Assembly (NCBI GenBank): GCA_018240425.1
Contig: JAFEFU010000010.1
Span: forward strand, 1 to 41,959
Length of the DNA: 41,959 nucleotides
Direction of reading: 5' to 3'
Source: Pseudomonadota bacterium
GTDB taxonomy: Bacteria; Pseudomonadota; Alphaproteobacteria; Rhodobacterales; Rhodobacteraceae
The notes below the pieces were generated by a model. It searched no databases, was not told the origin of the DNA, and saw nothing but the letters and a program-made list of their open reading frames with translations. This document shows positions 31,266-39,623 of this stretch, one piece after another. Every line of letters starts with the position of its first letter. Position 1 is the first letter of the stretch. Made by a program: the position numbers and the translations under genes.

Positions 31266-32480
31266 ATGACCGACCCCGACGCCCGCCCCCTTGGCCACTC
31301 TGTCGTCCGCCTGCGCCCCAAGGCCGAGGCACGGGCGATCCGGCATGGCTTTCCCTGGGTCTATGCCGACGAACTCGTGACCGACCGGCGGACGATGGCG
31401 CTGGCGCCGGGGGCGCTGGCGGTCCTCGAGGACCACGAGCGGCGGCCGCTGGGGCTGGTCACCGTCAACCCGAAATCGAAGATCATCGCCCGGATGCTGG
31501 ACCGCGACCCCGGGGCGCAGATCGGGGCGGACTGGTTCGCCCGCAGGATCGGGCGGGCGCTCGCGCTCCGCGAACGGCTTTATGACGCGCCCTTCTACCG
31601 GCTGGTCCATGCCGAGGCCGATGGCCTGCCCGGCGTCATCATCGACCGGTTCGGCGACCTGGCGGTGATCCAGCCCAATGCCGCCTGGGCCGAGGCGCAT
31701 CTTGAGGCGCTGGTGGCGGCGCTGGTCGGGGTGGCGGGCGTGGCGCGGGTGGTCAAGAACGGTTCGGGACGGTCGCGGGGGCTGGAAGGGCTGGCCGAGG
31801 AGACGGTGGTCCTGCGGGGCGAGGTCGATGCGCCGGTGCCGGTGGCGATGAACGGGGCGACCTATCTGGCCGACGTGCTGGGCGGGCAGAAGACCGGCCT
31901 GTTCTTCGACCAGCGCGACAACCATGCCTTCGCCCGGCGCCTGGCGAAGGGGGCGCGGATGCTCGACGTCTTTTCGCATGTCGGCGGCTTCGGGCTGGCG
32001 GCGCTGGCCGGCGGGGCGGCAAGCGCGCTTTCGGTCGATGGATCGGCGGCGGCGCTGGCGCTGGCGGCCAAGGGGGCCGATGCCTCGGGCTTTGGCGCGC
32101 GTTTCGCCACCCGGCAGGGCGATGCCTTCGCGGTGATGGAGGCGCTGGCCGGGGAGGGGGCGCGGTTCGATCTGGTGGTGTGCGATCCGCCGGCCTTCGC
32201 CCCGTCGAAGCCGGCGCTGGAGGCGGGGCTTCGGGCCTACGAGCGGGTGGCGCGGCTGGCGGCAATTCTTGTGGCGCCGGGCGGCTTTCTGGGGCTGTGT
32301 TCCTGTTCGCACGCGGCGGACCTCGCGCAGTTCCGCAACGCCAGCGCCCGCGGGATCGGGCGGGCGGGGCGGCGCGGGCAGATCCTCTACACCGGCCATG
32401 CCGGCCCCGACCATCCGACCCTGCCGCAGCTGGCCGAAAGCAGCTATCTGAAGGCGCTGTTCTTCCGGCTGGACGGCTGA
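31266..32480 (+). CDS. RlmI-like 23S rRNA (cytosine-5) methyltransferase
   Basis: This 404-residue protein combines an N-terminal PUA-type RNA-binding domain (about 12-90, RLRPKAEARAIRHGFPWVYADEL) with a central linker domain. A Rossmann methyltransferase follows from about 205 (FFDQRDNHAFARRLAKGARMLDVFSHVGGFGLAAL). The DPPAF motif near 306-310 and the LCSCSHA segment match the RlmI/RlmK-type m5C methyltransferase group. In E. coli RlmI methylates C1962 of 23S rRNA; orthology here is inferred. The start is supported by GAGG at 31257-31260. Its stop shares one base with the start of the PIN gene (TGATG). Confidence 0.88.
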   Translation: MTDPDARPLGHSVVRLRPKAEARAIRHGFPWVYADELVTDRRTMALAPGALAVLEDHERRPLGLVTVNPKSKIIARMLDRDPGAQIGADWFARRIGRALALRERLYDAPFYRLVHAEADGLPGVIIDRFGDLAVIQPNAAWAEAHLEALVAALVGVAGVARVVKNGSGRSRGLEGLAEETVVLRGEVDAPVPVAMNGATYLADVLGGQKTGLFFDQRDNHAFARRLAKGARMLDVFSHVGGFGLAALAGGAASALSVDGSAAALALAAKGADASGFGARFATRQGDAFAVMEALAGEGARFDLVVCDPPAFAPSKPALEAGLRAYERVARLAAILVAPGGFLGLCSCSHAADLAQFRNASARGIGRAGRRGQILYTGHAGPDHPTLPQLAESSYLKALFFRLDG

Positions 32481-33022
32481 TGAGGGCGCTTCTCGACGCC
32501 AACGTCCTGTACCCGACCGTCCTGCGCGAGATCCTGACCGGCGTGGCGGCGGCGGGGCTTTTCCAGCCCCTGTGGTCGGAGCGCATCCTCGAGGAATGGG
32601 CGCGGGCGACGGTCAAGCTCGGCCCCGGCGCCGAGGCGGTGGCGCGGGGCGAGATCGCCGCCCTGCGCGTGGCCTTCCCCCGGGCCGCGGTCCTGCCCGG
32701 CGAGGCTCTCGCGGCGCGGCTGTGGCTGCCGGACCCCAACGACATCCATGTGCTGGCGGCGGCGATCGCCGGGGGCGCCGACCTGATCGTGACCTTCAAC
32801 GCCGCCGACTTTCCGCGCCACCTGCTGGACGAGGAGGGGCTGGCGCGGATGGACCCGGACCAGTTCCTGCTGCGGCTGCACGAGCATGCGCCCGAGAAGG
32901 TGGCGGCGGTCTGCGAGGCGGTGCGGGCCGAGGCCGAGCGGCTGTCGGGGGAGGCACAGCCCTTGCGGGCGCTCCTGAAGCGGGCGGGGCTGCCGAGGCT
33001 GGGAAAGCGGATCGCGGGCTGA
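32480..33022 (+). CDS. PIN domain protein (VapC-like nuclease fold), no antitoxin seen
   Basis: This 180-residue PIN-domain protein carries the expected acidic residues of the metal site: D6 (LLDANVLYP), E38 or nearby, D88 (DPNDIHVLAAA) and D110 (FNAADFP). About 50 residues follow the PIN core. PIN proteins cut RNA and are often toxins, but no small antitoxin gene precedes it. Instead it is coupled by a TGATG overlap to an rRNA methyltransferase gene, which hints at a role in RNA processing or quality control. Confidence 0.85.
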   Translation: MRALLDANVLYPTVLREILTGVAAAGLFQPLWSERILEEWARATVKLGPGAEAVARGEIAALRVAFPRAAVLPGEALAARLWLPDPNDIHVLAAAIAGGADLIVTFNAADFPRHLLDEEGLARMDPDQFLLRLHEHAPEKVAAVCEAVRAEAERLSGEAQPLRALLKRAGLPRLGKRIAG

Positions 33023-33028
33023 GGCCAG

Positions 33029-33066
33029 GGCGCGAGGGCGCCACCCACCCGGAGTATTTGGCAAGG
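33029..33066. repeat. CCCGGAGTATTTGG intergenic repeat between convergent genes
   Basis: GGCGC-GAGGG-CGCC hairpin bases (33029-33042) are followed by CACCCACCCGGAGTATTTGG (33042-33061) and CAAGG. The core is related, in opposite orientation, to 2195-2217. It lies exactly between the stop codons of the PIN gene and the sulfatase gene. I recall this core as common downstream of genes in Rhodobacteraceae; a transcript-end role is plausible. Confidence 0.6.
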
Positions 33067-33073
33067 GACAGGG

Positions 33074-34579
33074 CTATTCGCCGCGGGGAAAGCGCTTCGA
33101 TTCTTCCAGCACGTTCAGGTCCATGTGGTTGCGCATGTAGCGCTCGGACGCGGCGCGCAAGGGCTGATGGTCCCAGGGGAAATAGGCGCCGTTCCTCAGG
33201 GCCTCGTAGACCACCCAGCGGCGCGCCTGGCTCTGGCGCACCTCGGCGTCGAAGCGCGCCAGATCCCAGCGGGCGTCCGCCAGGGCCCGAAGGCGGGCGA
33301 GGGTGGCGGCATGGGCCGGGTCGGGGGCGAGATTCCGGCGTTCGGCCGGGTCGCTCTCCAGGTCGAACAGCATCTCGGGGTCGGCGGCGCAGCGGATGTA
33401 TTTCCAGCGCCCGTCGCGCAGGGCGACCAGCGGCGCGATCGAGCCCTCGGCGGCATATTCCATCGCCACCGGCCCGCGCGCCGCGCCGCCGGCGACCGGC
33501 AGGAGGTCCACGCCCTCGGTCCAGGGCGCGACCTCGTCGAGCGACACCCCGGCAAGCGCCGCGAGCGTCGGCGTGACATCGAGGGTCGAGACTGGGGCCT
33601 GGACCAGGCCGGGGGCGAGGCCGGGGGCGGCGATCATCAAGGGGACCCGCGCCGAGCCTTCGAAGAAGTTCATCTTGAACCACAGGCCGCGCTCGCCCAG
33701 CATGTCGCCGTGGTCCGAAGTGAACACCACCACCGCCTCTTGCCGGGTCGCTTGCAGCACCGCGAGAATCTCGCCGATCTTGTCGTCGATGTAGCTGATG
33801 TTGGCGAAATAGCCGCGCCGGGCGCGCGCGACATGGGCGGGCGTGATTTCGAGCCCGCGCCAGTCGCAGGCATCCATCAGGCGCTGCGAATGGGGGTCCA
33901 TCTCTTCGTAGGCGATCGGTTCGGGGGCGGCGAGGTGGCGGCAGCCTTCGTAGAGATCCCAGTATTTGCGGCGCGCCACATAGGGGTCGTGCGGGTGGGT
34001 GAAGCTGACCGTCAGGCACCAGGGCCGGGCGTCCTGCCCGCGCGACAGGTCGTAGAGCTTCTGGCAGGCCTGGAAGGCCACGTCGTCGTCATATTCATAC
34101 TGGTTGGTGATCTCGGCCACCCCGGCGCCGGTGACGGAACCCAAGTTGTGATACCACCAGTCGATGCGCTCGCCGGGTTTGCGGTAGTCGGGCGTCCAGC
34201 CGAAGTCGGCGGGGTAGATGTCGGTGGTCAGCCGTTCCTCGAACCCGTGGAGCTGGTCGGGGCCGACGAAATGCATCTTGCCCGACAGCGCGGTCTGATA
34301 GCCGGCGCGACGCAGGTGGTGGGCATAGGTCGGGATGTCCGAGGCGAACTCGGCGGCATTGTCGTAGACGCGGGTTTTTGATGGGAGCTGGCCGGACATG
34401 AACGAGGCGCGGCCCGGCGCGCACAAGGGCGAGCCGGTATAGGCGTTGGCAAAGCGGGTCGAGCGGGCGGCAAGCGCGCGAAGGTTCGGGGCGTGGAGCC
34501 AGCCGGCCGGGCCATCGGGAAAGAGCGTCCCGTTCAACTGGTCGACCATCAGGATCAGGATGTTCGGGCGATGGGTCAT
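33074..34579 (-). CDS. betC: choline-sulfatase-type sulfatase
   Basis: This 501-residue arylsulfatase-superfamily enzyme has the formylglycine motif C53-A-P-G-R (SPLCAPGRASFMSGQ), metal ligands in LMVDQLN (D13) and TSDHGDMLGERG, and substrate residues in GKMHFVGPDQLHGFEERLTTDIYPADFGW. The C-terminal stretch (RWVVYEALRNGAYFPWDHQPLRAASERYMRNHMDLNVLEESKRFPR) is the choline-sulfatase C-terminal domain. BetC releases choline and sulfate from choline-O-sulfate, feeding glycine betaine synthesis. There is no signal peptide, as expected for the cytoplasmic enzyme. It is not beside betA/B/I but divergent from a hydrolase-ABC transporter cluster, so it may act on a related sulfate ester. Confidence 0.88.
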   Translation of the reverse strand: MTHRPNILILMVDQLNGTLFPDGPAGWLHAPNLRALAARSTRFANAYTGSPLCAPGRASFMSGQLPSKTRVYDNAAEFASDIPTYAHHLRRAGYQTALSGKMHFVGPDQLHGFEERLTTDIYPADFGWTPDYRKPGERIDWWYHNLGSVTGAGVAEITNQYEYDDDVAFQACQKLYDLSRGQDARPWCLTVSFTHPHDPYVARRKYWDLYEGCRHLAAPEPIAYEEMDPHSQRLMDACDWRGLEITPAHVARARRGYFANISYIDDKIGEILAVLQATRQEAVVVFTSDHGDMLGERGLWFKMNFFEGSARVPLMIAAPGLAPGLVQAPVSTLDVTPTLAALAGVSLDEVAPWTEGVDLLPVAGGAARGPVAMEYAAEGSIAPLVALRDGRWKYIRCAADPEMLFDLESDPAERRNLAPDPAHAATLARLRALADARWDLARFDAEVRQSQARRWVVYEALRNGAYFPWDHQPLRAASERYMRNHMDLNVLEESKRFPRGE

Positions 34580-34681
34580 GGTGTCTCCTTCCCTGGGCGC
34601 CAGCTAACACCGGGCCTGCGGGCGATACTGTCCTGTCCGCGACCGGTTTGCGCGCCTTGACGGCCCCTGCCTGGCGGGCGC

Positions 34682-34710
34682 AATGTCGCAGGCGGACGCG
34701 GAATGTCGCA
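34682..34710. promoter_or_regulatory. pair of direct repeats AATGTCGCA in a divergent promoter region
   Basis: AATGTCGCA occurs at 34682-34690 and again at 34702-34710, with 20 bases between equivalent positions, about two helical turns. They lie in the spacer between the divergent sulfatase and CocE-type hydrolase genes, which suits a dimeric regulator. No regulator gene is adjacent. Confidence 0.35.
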
Positions 34711-34774
34711 TACGGAACACCTTCTTTCGGCTCTGCGGCAAATCTGCTGCAACTGCAAACGGAGCCCGGTCCCC

Positions 34775-36763
34775 ATGAGAATCGTCACGGACTTTCCCCA
34801 TCGGGTGCGCGAGGACGCCGACCTGGGGATCGTCATGGCGGACGGCACCCGGCTGTCGGCGCGGGTGTGGATGCCCGAGGGTGCAGGGCCCTTTCCGGCG
34901 GTTCTCGAGTTCCTGCCCTACCGCAAGCGCGACGGCACCGTCGAGCGCGATGCCCTGACCCATCCCTATTTTGCCGGGCACGGGTTCGCCTGCCTGCGCG
35001 TGGACATGCGCGGCAACGGCGACAGCGAAGGGCTGATGGCCGACGAATACACGCCGCAGGAGCTGGCCGACGCCTGCGAGGTCATCGCCTGGATCGCGGC
35101 CCAGCCCTGGTCGAACGGGCGGGTGGGCATGATGGGGATCAGCTGGGGCGGTTTCAACTCGCTTCAGGTCGCGGCGCTCGGGCCCGAGCCCCTGAAGGCG
35201 ATCATCACGCTCTGTTCGACCGTGGACCGCTTTGCCGACGACATCCATTACAAGGGCGGCTGCCTTCTGAACGAGAACCTCGGCTGGGGCGCGACGATGT
35301 GGGCCTACTCCTCGCGCGCGCCGGATGCGGCGCTGCGCCAGGGCTGGCGCGAGATGTGGCTGGAGCGGCTGGAGGCCGAGCCCTTCCTGCCGGCCCTCTG
35401 GCTGCGCCACCAGCGCCGCGACGCCTACTGGAAGCACGGCTCGGTCTGCGAGGATTTCGGCGCGATCAGGGCGGCGGTGCTGGCGGTCGGCGGCTGGGGC
35501 GACAGCTACAAGAACGCGGTGCCGCAGCTGGTCGAGAAGATCGAGGCGCCGGTCAAGGGCATCGTCGGGCCCTGGGTGCACAAGTATCCGCACTTCGCCG
35601 TGCCGCATCCGCGCATCGGCTTCCTGCAGGAGGCGCTGCGCTGGTGGGGCCGCTGGCTGCGCGACGACAAGACCGGGGTCGAGGACGATCCCGCCTATCG
35701 GGTCTATCTGATGGACGGGGTGAGGCCGGCAAGCTGGTACGAGAACCGCCCCGGCCGCTGGATCGCCGAGCCTTCCTGGCCCTCGCCCAATGTGCGCAGC
35801 CAGGTCATGCTGTTCGGGCCGGGCACGATGGGCGAGGGGGCCGCGTTCGAGACCACCCTTGCCAGCCCGCAGGACTGCGGCATGGACGGCGGCGAGTTCT
35901 GCGCGATCTGGCTGGGGCCGGAAATGCCCGGCGACCAGCGCCGCGACGATGCCCTGTCGGCCTGTTTCGACAGCACCACGCTCGGCCAGACCGATATCGT
36001 CGGCGCTCCGGTTGTGACCTTGCGGTTGCGGTCGGACAAGCCGCTGGCGCAGGTGGCGGTGCGGCTCAACCATGTCCACCCGGACGGCGCCTCGACCCGG
36101 ATCACCTGGGGTGTCCTGAACCTCGCCCACCGCGACAGCGCCGAACATCCCGCACCGCTGGTGCCGGGGCAGGAGTACGAGGTGCGGGTGGCACTGGATC
36201 ACATCGCCTACCGGCTGCCCGAGGGCCACCGGCTGCGGGTGGCGGTCTCGACCACCTACTGGCCGATGCTGTGGCCGATGCCCGAGGCGGCGAGCCTGGT
36301 GCTGAGCGGCGGCGCGCTCGACCTGCCGGCGCGCACCGTCTCGGCCGACCGCGACGAGGTCCATTTCCCGCATTCCGAGGCGGCCAAGCCGCTTGCATCG
36401 CGCGAGATCCGCGCGCCCGCCCATGTGCGGCGCACCGAGATCGACCAGCGGACCGGCACCGTCAGCCTGATCATCGAGGACGATTTCGGCGAGGCCGAGA
36501 ACCTCGATCACGGCGGCATCGCCGGATCGGTGGCGCGCGAACGCTGGGACATCCATCCCGACGATCCCCTCTCGGCGCGGGGGCAGGCGCACTGGACCGA
36601 AGTGACCGAACGCGGCGGCCGGCGCCTGAGGACCGAGGCCTGGTGCGCCATGCGCTCGGACGCGACCGATTTCCATCTGAGCGCGCGCATCGAGGCATGG
36701 GAGGATGAAAGGATGGTCTGGTCGCGCGATCTGACCGACAGTGTCCCGCGGGACTTTCACTAG
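34775..36763 (+). CDS. CocE/NonD family hydrolase (S15-type alpha/beta hydrolase)
   Basis: The ATG at 34775 (MRIVTDFPHRV), with GGAG at 34761-34764, gives 662 residues; an upstream ATG at 34703 adds a Cys-rich, unlikely extension. The alpha/beta-hydrolase domain contains oxyanion-region FLPYRKRDG, then HGFACLRVDMRGNGDSEG and the nucleophile elbow G-I-S123-W-G-G. The C-terminal jelly-roll (about 430-650) matches the X-Pro dipeptidyl-peptidase C-terminal domain. Relatives cleave cocaine, glutaryl-7-ACA or proline peptides. No export signal is seen. It is followed, after a 92-base gap, by a peptide-type ABC operon, so it probably hydrolyses an imported ester or amide. Confidence 0.88.
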   Translation: MRIVTDFPHRVREDADLGIVMADGTRLSARVWMPEGAGPFPAVLEFLPYRKRDGTVERDALTHPYFAGHGFACLRVDMRGNGDSEGLMADEYTPQELADACEVIAWIAAQPWSNGRVGMMGISWGGFNSLQVAALGPEPLKAIITLCSTVDRFADDIHYKGGCLLNENLGWGATMWAYSSRAPDAALRQGWREMWLERLEAEPFLPALWLRHQRRDAYWKHGSVCEDFGAIRAAVLAVGGWGDSYKNAVPQLVEKIEAPVKGIVGPWVHKYPHFAVPHPRIGFLQEALRWWGRWLRDDKTGVEDDPAYRVYLMDGVRPASWYENRPGRWIAEPSWPSPNVRSQVMLFGPGTMGEGAAFETTLASPQDCGMDGGEFCAIWLGPEMPGDQRRDDALSACFDSTTLGQTDIVGAPVVTLRLRSDKPLAQVAVRLNHVHPDGASTRITWGVLNLAHRDSAEHPAPLVPGQEYEVRVALDHIAYRLPEGHRLRVAVSTTYWPMLWPMPEAASLVLSGGALDLPARTVSADRDEVHFPHSEAAKPLASREIRAPAHVRRTEIDQRTGTVSLIIEDDFGEAENLDHGGIAGSVARERWDIHPDDPLSARGQAHWTEVTERGGRRLRTEAWCAMRSDATDFHLSARIEAWEDERMVWSRDLTDSVPRDFH

Positions 36764-36855
36764 ATGGGTCCGCGACATCTTTTTAGTTGAAATACGAAAT
36801 CTTTCGGTCAAGGCTGGCCGAAAAATCCACAAGAAATCCAGCATGGGGAGAAGAC

Positions 36856-38442
36856 ATGAACGACGAACTTGCACGGCTGATCGGCTTCATTGACGCCGGG
36901 GGGATGAGCCGCCGCGGCTTCCTGACCAGGACCGCGGCCTTCGGCGCGACCGCGGCCCTTGCCACCGGCCTTGTCGGCGGTGCGGCATACGCAGGCGAGC
37001 CCAAGAAGGGCGGCATCCTGAGGATGGGCGTGGGCGGCGGCGAATCCACCGACACGCTCGATCCGGCGCTGGCCGCCAACAAGGTGACGGGCGCCGCCAA
37101 CCGGCAGTGGGGCGACGAGCTCGTCACCATGTCCCCGGACGGCAAGGTCGAGCCGCGCCTGGCCGAGTCGTTCGAATCGAACGCCGACGCCACCCAGTGG
37201 AGCTTCAAGATCCGCGAGGGCGTGAAGTTCCATGACGGATCGACGATGACCGCCGACGACGTGGTCGCGACCTTCAAGCGCCATTCCGACGAGAAGACCA
37301 AGTCGGGCGCGGCCGGGATCATGAAGGGCATCAAGGACATCAAGGCCGACGGCTCGACGGTGATCATCACCACCGACGGCGGCAATGCCGACCTTCCCTA
37401 TCTCCTGTCCGACTATCACCTGATCATCCAGCCCAAGGGCGGCGTGGACAAGCCCGACGCGGCGATCGGCACCGGCCCCTACAAGCTGAAGTCGGCGCAA
37501 GCCGGCGTGCGTTACGAGTTCGAGCGCAACGCCGACGACTGGGACCAGAAGCGCGGCTATTACGATGGCGTGGAAATCCTGGTCATCAACGACTCGACGG
37601 CGCGCAACTCGGCCCTGCAGGCGGGCCAGGTCGACGTGATCAACAGCGTCGATCCCAAGGTCGCCAAGCTTCTGAGCAAGGCGCCGGGGGCGAAGGTGTC
37701 GGCGGTTGCCGGACGCGGGCACTATGTGTTCATCATGCATTGCGACACCGCGCCCTTCGACAACAACGACGTGCGGCTGGCGCTGAAATACTCGATCCCG
37801 CGCAAGGAACTGGTGGACAAGATCCTCGACGGCTACGGCTCGCTCGGCAACGACATCCCGATCAACAAGGCCTATCCCTTCTTCGACGAGGCCCTGAAGC
37901 AGCGCCCCTACGATCTGGAAAAGGCCGCCGAGCACTACAAGAAGTCCGGCCATGACGGCAGCCCGATCGAGCTGATCGTCGCCGACACCGCCTTCCCCGG
38001 CGCAGTCGATGCCGCGACCCTCTGGCAGGCGAGCTGCCAGAAGGCGGGCATCCCCCTGACCATCAAGAAGGTGCCCGACGACGGCTACTGGTCGGATGTC
38101 TGGAACGTGAAGCCCTTCTGCGCCAGCTACTGGGAAGGCCGCCCGGTGCAGGACCAGATGTATTCGATCGCCTACCTGTCCACCGCCGAGTGGAACGACA
38201 CCCGCTTCAAGAACGCCGATTTCGACAAGCTGCTTCTCGAAGGGCGTTCCGAGCTCGACCCGGCCAAGCGCAAGGAGATCTACGCCAAGATGGCCGAGAT
38301 CCTCTGGAGCGAGGGCGGCGTGATCGTGCCGATGTTCAACGACTTCATCGACGCCTACAGCGACAAGATCGACGGCTGGATCGAAGACCCGAACTTCGAA
38401 CTGATGGGCGGCAAGGTCTCGCACCACACCTGGTTCGCCTGA
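36856..38442 (+). CDS. Tat-exported ABC transporter substrate-binding protein (peptide/opine type)
   Basis: This 528-residue family 5 solute-binding protein has a twin-arginine signal (S-R19-R20-G-F-L-T-R) after an unusually long n-region, with cleavage predicted after A46 (AAYA). Core motifs are LRMGVGGGESTDTLDPALAAN, WSFKIREGVKFHDGSTMTADDVVATFKRH and IGTGPYKL. The start at 36856 is supported by GGGGAG; an extra 23 codons upstream are possible but less likely. It is first in an operon with two permeases and a double ATPase. Tat export may indicate folding before export. The ligand is unknown. Confidence 0.93.
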   Translation: MNDELARLIGFIDAGGMSRRGFLTRTAAFGATAALATGLVGGAAYAGEPKKGGILRMGVGGGESTDTLDPALAANKVTGAANRQWGDELVTMSPDGKVEPRLAESFESNADATQWSFKIREGVKFHDGSTMTADDVVATFKRHSDEKTKSGAAGIMKGIKDIKADGSTVIITTDGGNADLPYLLSDYHLIIQPKGGVDKPDAAIGTGPYKLKSAQAGVRYEFERNADDWDQKRGYYDGVEILVINDSTARNSALQAGQVDVINSVDPKVAKLLSKAPGAKVSAVAGRGHYVFIMHCDTAPFDNNDVRLALKYSIPRKELVDKILDGYGSLGNDIPINKAYPFFDEALKQRPYDLEKAAEHYKKSGHDGSPIELIVADTAFPGAVDAATLWQASCQKAGIPLTIKKVPDDGYWSDVWNVKPFCASYWEGRPVQDQMYSIAYLSTAEWNDTRFKNADFDKLLLEGRSELDPAKRKEIYAKMAEILWSEGGVIVPMFNDFIDAYSDKIDGWIEDPNFELMGGKVSHHTWFA

Positions 38443-38450
38443 TCCGGTCT

Positions 38451-38479
38451 TGCCCGCCCCGGAACCCCCGGGGCGGGCA
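38451..38479 (+). terminator. strong hairpin between binding protein and permease genes
   Basis: A perfect 12-bp stem (TGCCCGCCCCGG 38451-38462, loop AACCC, CCGGGGCGGGCA 38468-38479) lies 8 bases after the binding-protein stop. There is no T-run, so it is best read as an attenuator or 3'-end stabiliser that keeps binding-protein mRNA in excess over the permease message, as in other ABC operons. Confidence 0.6.
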
Positions 38480-38566
38480 CTCGCCTTTGCGCGTCGCTTC
38501 TGCCGGCCTGCCAGCCGGCGGTAGCCGAGGCGTTGTCTTCCGATCTCCTTGGGGGAGAGATTAGCC

Positions 38567-38662
38567 ATGAACAGACCCGCCGACCGCACGCCGGCCCGCC
38601 GCAAGGCGATCCGGCGAATGGGCAGCGCCTTTGCGTCCCGCGCCCCCCGGGCAGAGGGGTAG
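38567..38662 (+). CDS. possible 31-residue leader peptide ahead of the permease
   Basis: The frame reads MNRPADRTPARRKAIRRMGS, then AFASRAPRAEG and TAG. It is preceded by GGGGGAGAG (38551-38559) at proper distance and ends 4 bases before the permease ATG at 38667, as expected for a coupled leader. The TCCTTGGGGGA region can form a small TCTCC/GGAGA hairpin that would hide the ribosome-binding site. The peptide is Arg-rich (9 of 31). It may be chance; the ribosome-binding site and spacing are the only evidence. Confidence 0.4.
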   Translation: MNRPADRTPARRKAIRRMGSAFASRAPRAEG

Positions 38663-38666
38663 GGCC

Positions 38667-39623
38667 ATGCATCCCGTCGTTCGACTCGTCGGCCAGAGGC
38701 TGGGCATCGGCCTTCTGCTCCTTCTTGCCGTATCCGTCCTCATCTTCGTCGGCACCGAGCTGCTGCCGGGCGACGTGGCGCAGGCCATCCTCGGCCAGTC
38801 GGCGACCCAGGTGTCGCTGGCCAACCTGCGCGAGCAGATGGGCCTGAACGATCCCGCCTATGTGCGCTATTTCCGCTGGCTGTTCGGCGTCCTGCACGGC
38901 GATCTCGGCACCGCGCTGACCAACGGGGCCAACATCCGCAGCGAGATCGCCGACCGGCTGGCCAACACGCTCTTCCTTGCCTTCTGGGCGGCGATCATCG
39001 CGGTTCCGCTGGCGATTTCGCTGGGCCTGATCGCGGTGCGCTTTCGCAACCGCTGGCCGGACAAGCTGATTTCCGGGGTGACGCTGGCCACCATCTCGCT
39101 GCCCGAATTCGTGGCGGGCTATATCCTGATGTTCCTGCTGACGGTGAAATTCCGCGTCTTTTCGCCGATCTCGACGATCTTTCCCGGCATGTCGCTTGGC
39201 GACAAGCTCTATGCCATCGCGCTTCCGGTCGCGGTCCTCGTCCTTGTCGTCCTTGCCCACATGATGCGGATGACCCGGGCGGCGATCCTGAACGTCATGC
39301 AGTCGGCCTATATCGAGACGGCCGAGCTGAAGGGCCTGCGCCCCTTCACCATCATCGCCCGCCATGCCTTCCCGAACGCGGTGGCGCCGGTCGTCAACGT
39401 GGTGATGCTGAACCTCGCCTATCTGGTCGTCGGCGTCGTGGTGGTCGAGGTGGTGTTCGTCTATCCCGGCATGGGCCAGTATCTGGTCGATCACGTCGCC
39501 AAGCGCGACATTCCGGTGGTGCAGGCCTGCGGCCTGATCTTCGCCGCGGTCTACATCGGCCTGAACATCCTGGCCGACGTGATCTCGATCCTGGCCAACC
39601 CGCGCCTGAGGCACCCGAAATGA
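38667..39623 (+). CDS. ABC transporter permease, DppB-like
   Basis: This 318-residue inner-membrane permease has about six helices, with the N-terminal VRLVGQRLGIGLLLLLAVSVLIF and SATQVSLANLREQMGLNDP segments typical of DppB/OppB proteins. The cytoplasmic EAA loop reads YIETAELKGLRPFTIIARHAFPNAVAP. The ATG at 38667 is used, because an earlier in-frame start would add a non-family, Pro-rich stretch. Its stop overlaps the start of the second permease (ATGA). It forms the channel with the DppC-like partner. Confidence 0.94.
   Translation: MHPVVRLVGQRLGIGLLLLLAVSVLIFVGTELLPGDVAQAILGQSATQVSLANLREQMGLNDPAYVRYFRWLFGVLHGDLGTALTNGANIRSEIADRLANTLFLAFWAAIIAVPLAISLGLIAVRFRNRWPDKLISGVTLATISLPEFVAGYILMFLLTVKFRVFSPISTIFPGMSLGDKLYAIALPVAVLVLVVLAHMMRMTRAAILNVMQSAYIETAELKGLRPFTIIARHAFPNAVAPVVNVVMLNLAYLVVGVVVVEVVFVYPGMGQYLVDHVAKRDIPVVQACGLIFAAVYIGLNILADVISILANPRLRHPK

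Noticed and set aside
34604..36874. 756-codon minus-strand frame opposite the CocE-type hydrolase
   Set aside because: Shadow frame; the plus-strand hydrolase has clear active-site motifs.
36808..38604. 598-codon minus-strand frame opposite the binding protein
   Set aside because: Antisense shadow; the plus-strand protein has a Tat signal and family 5 motifs.
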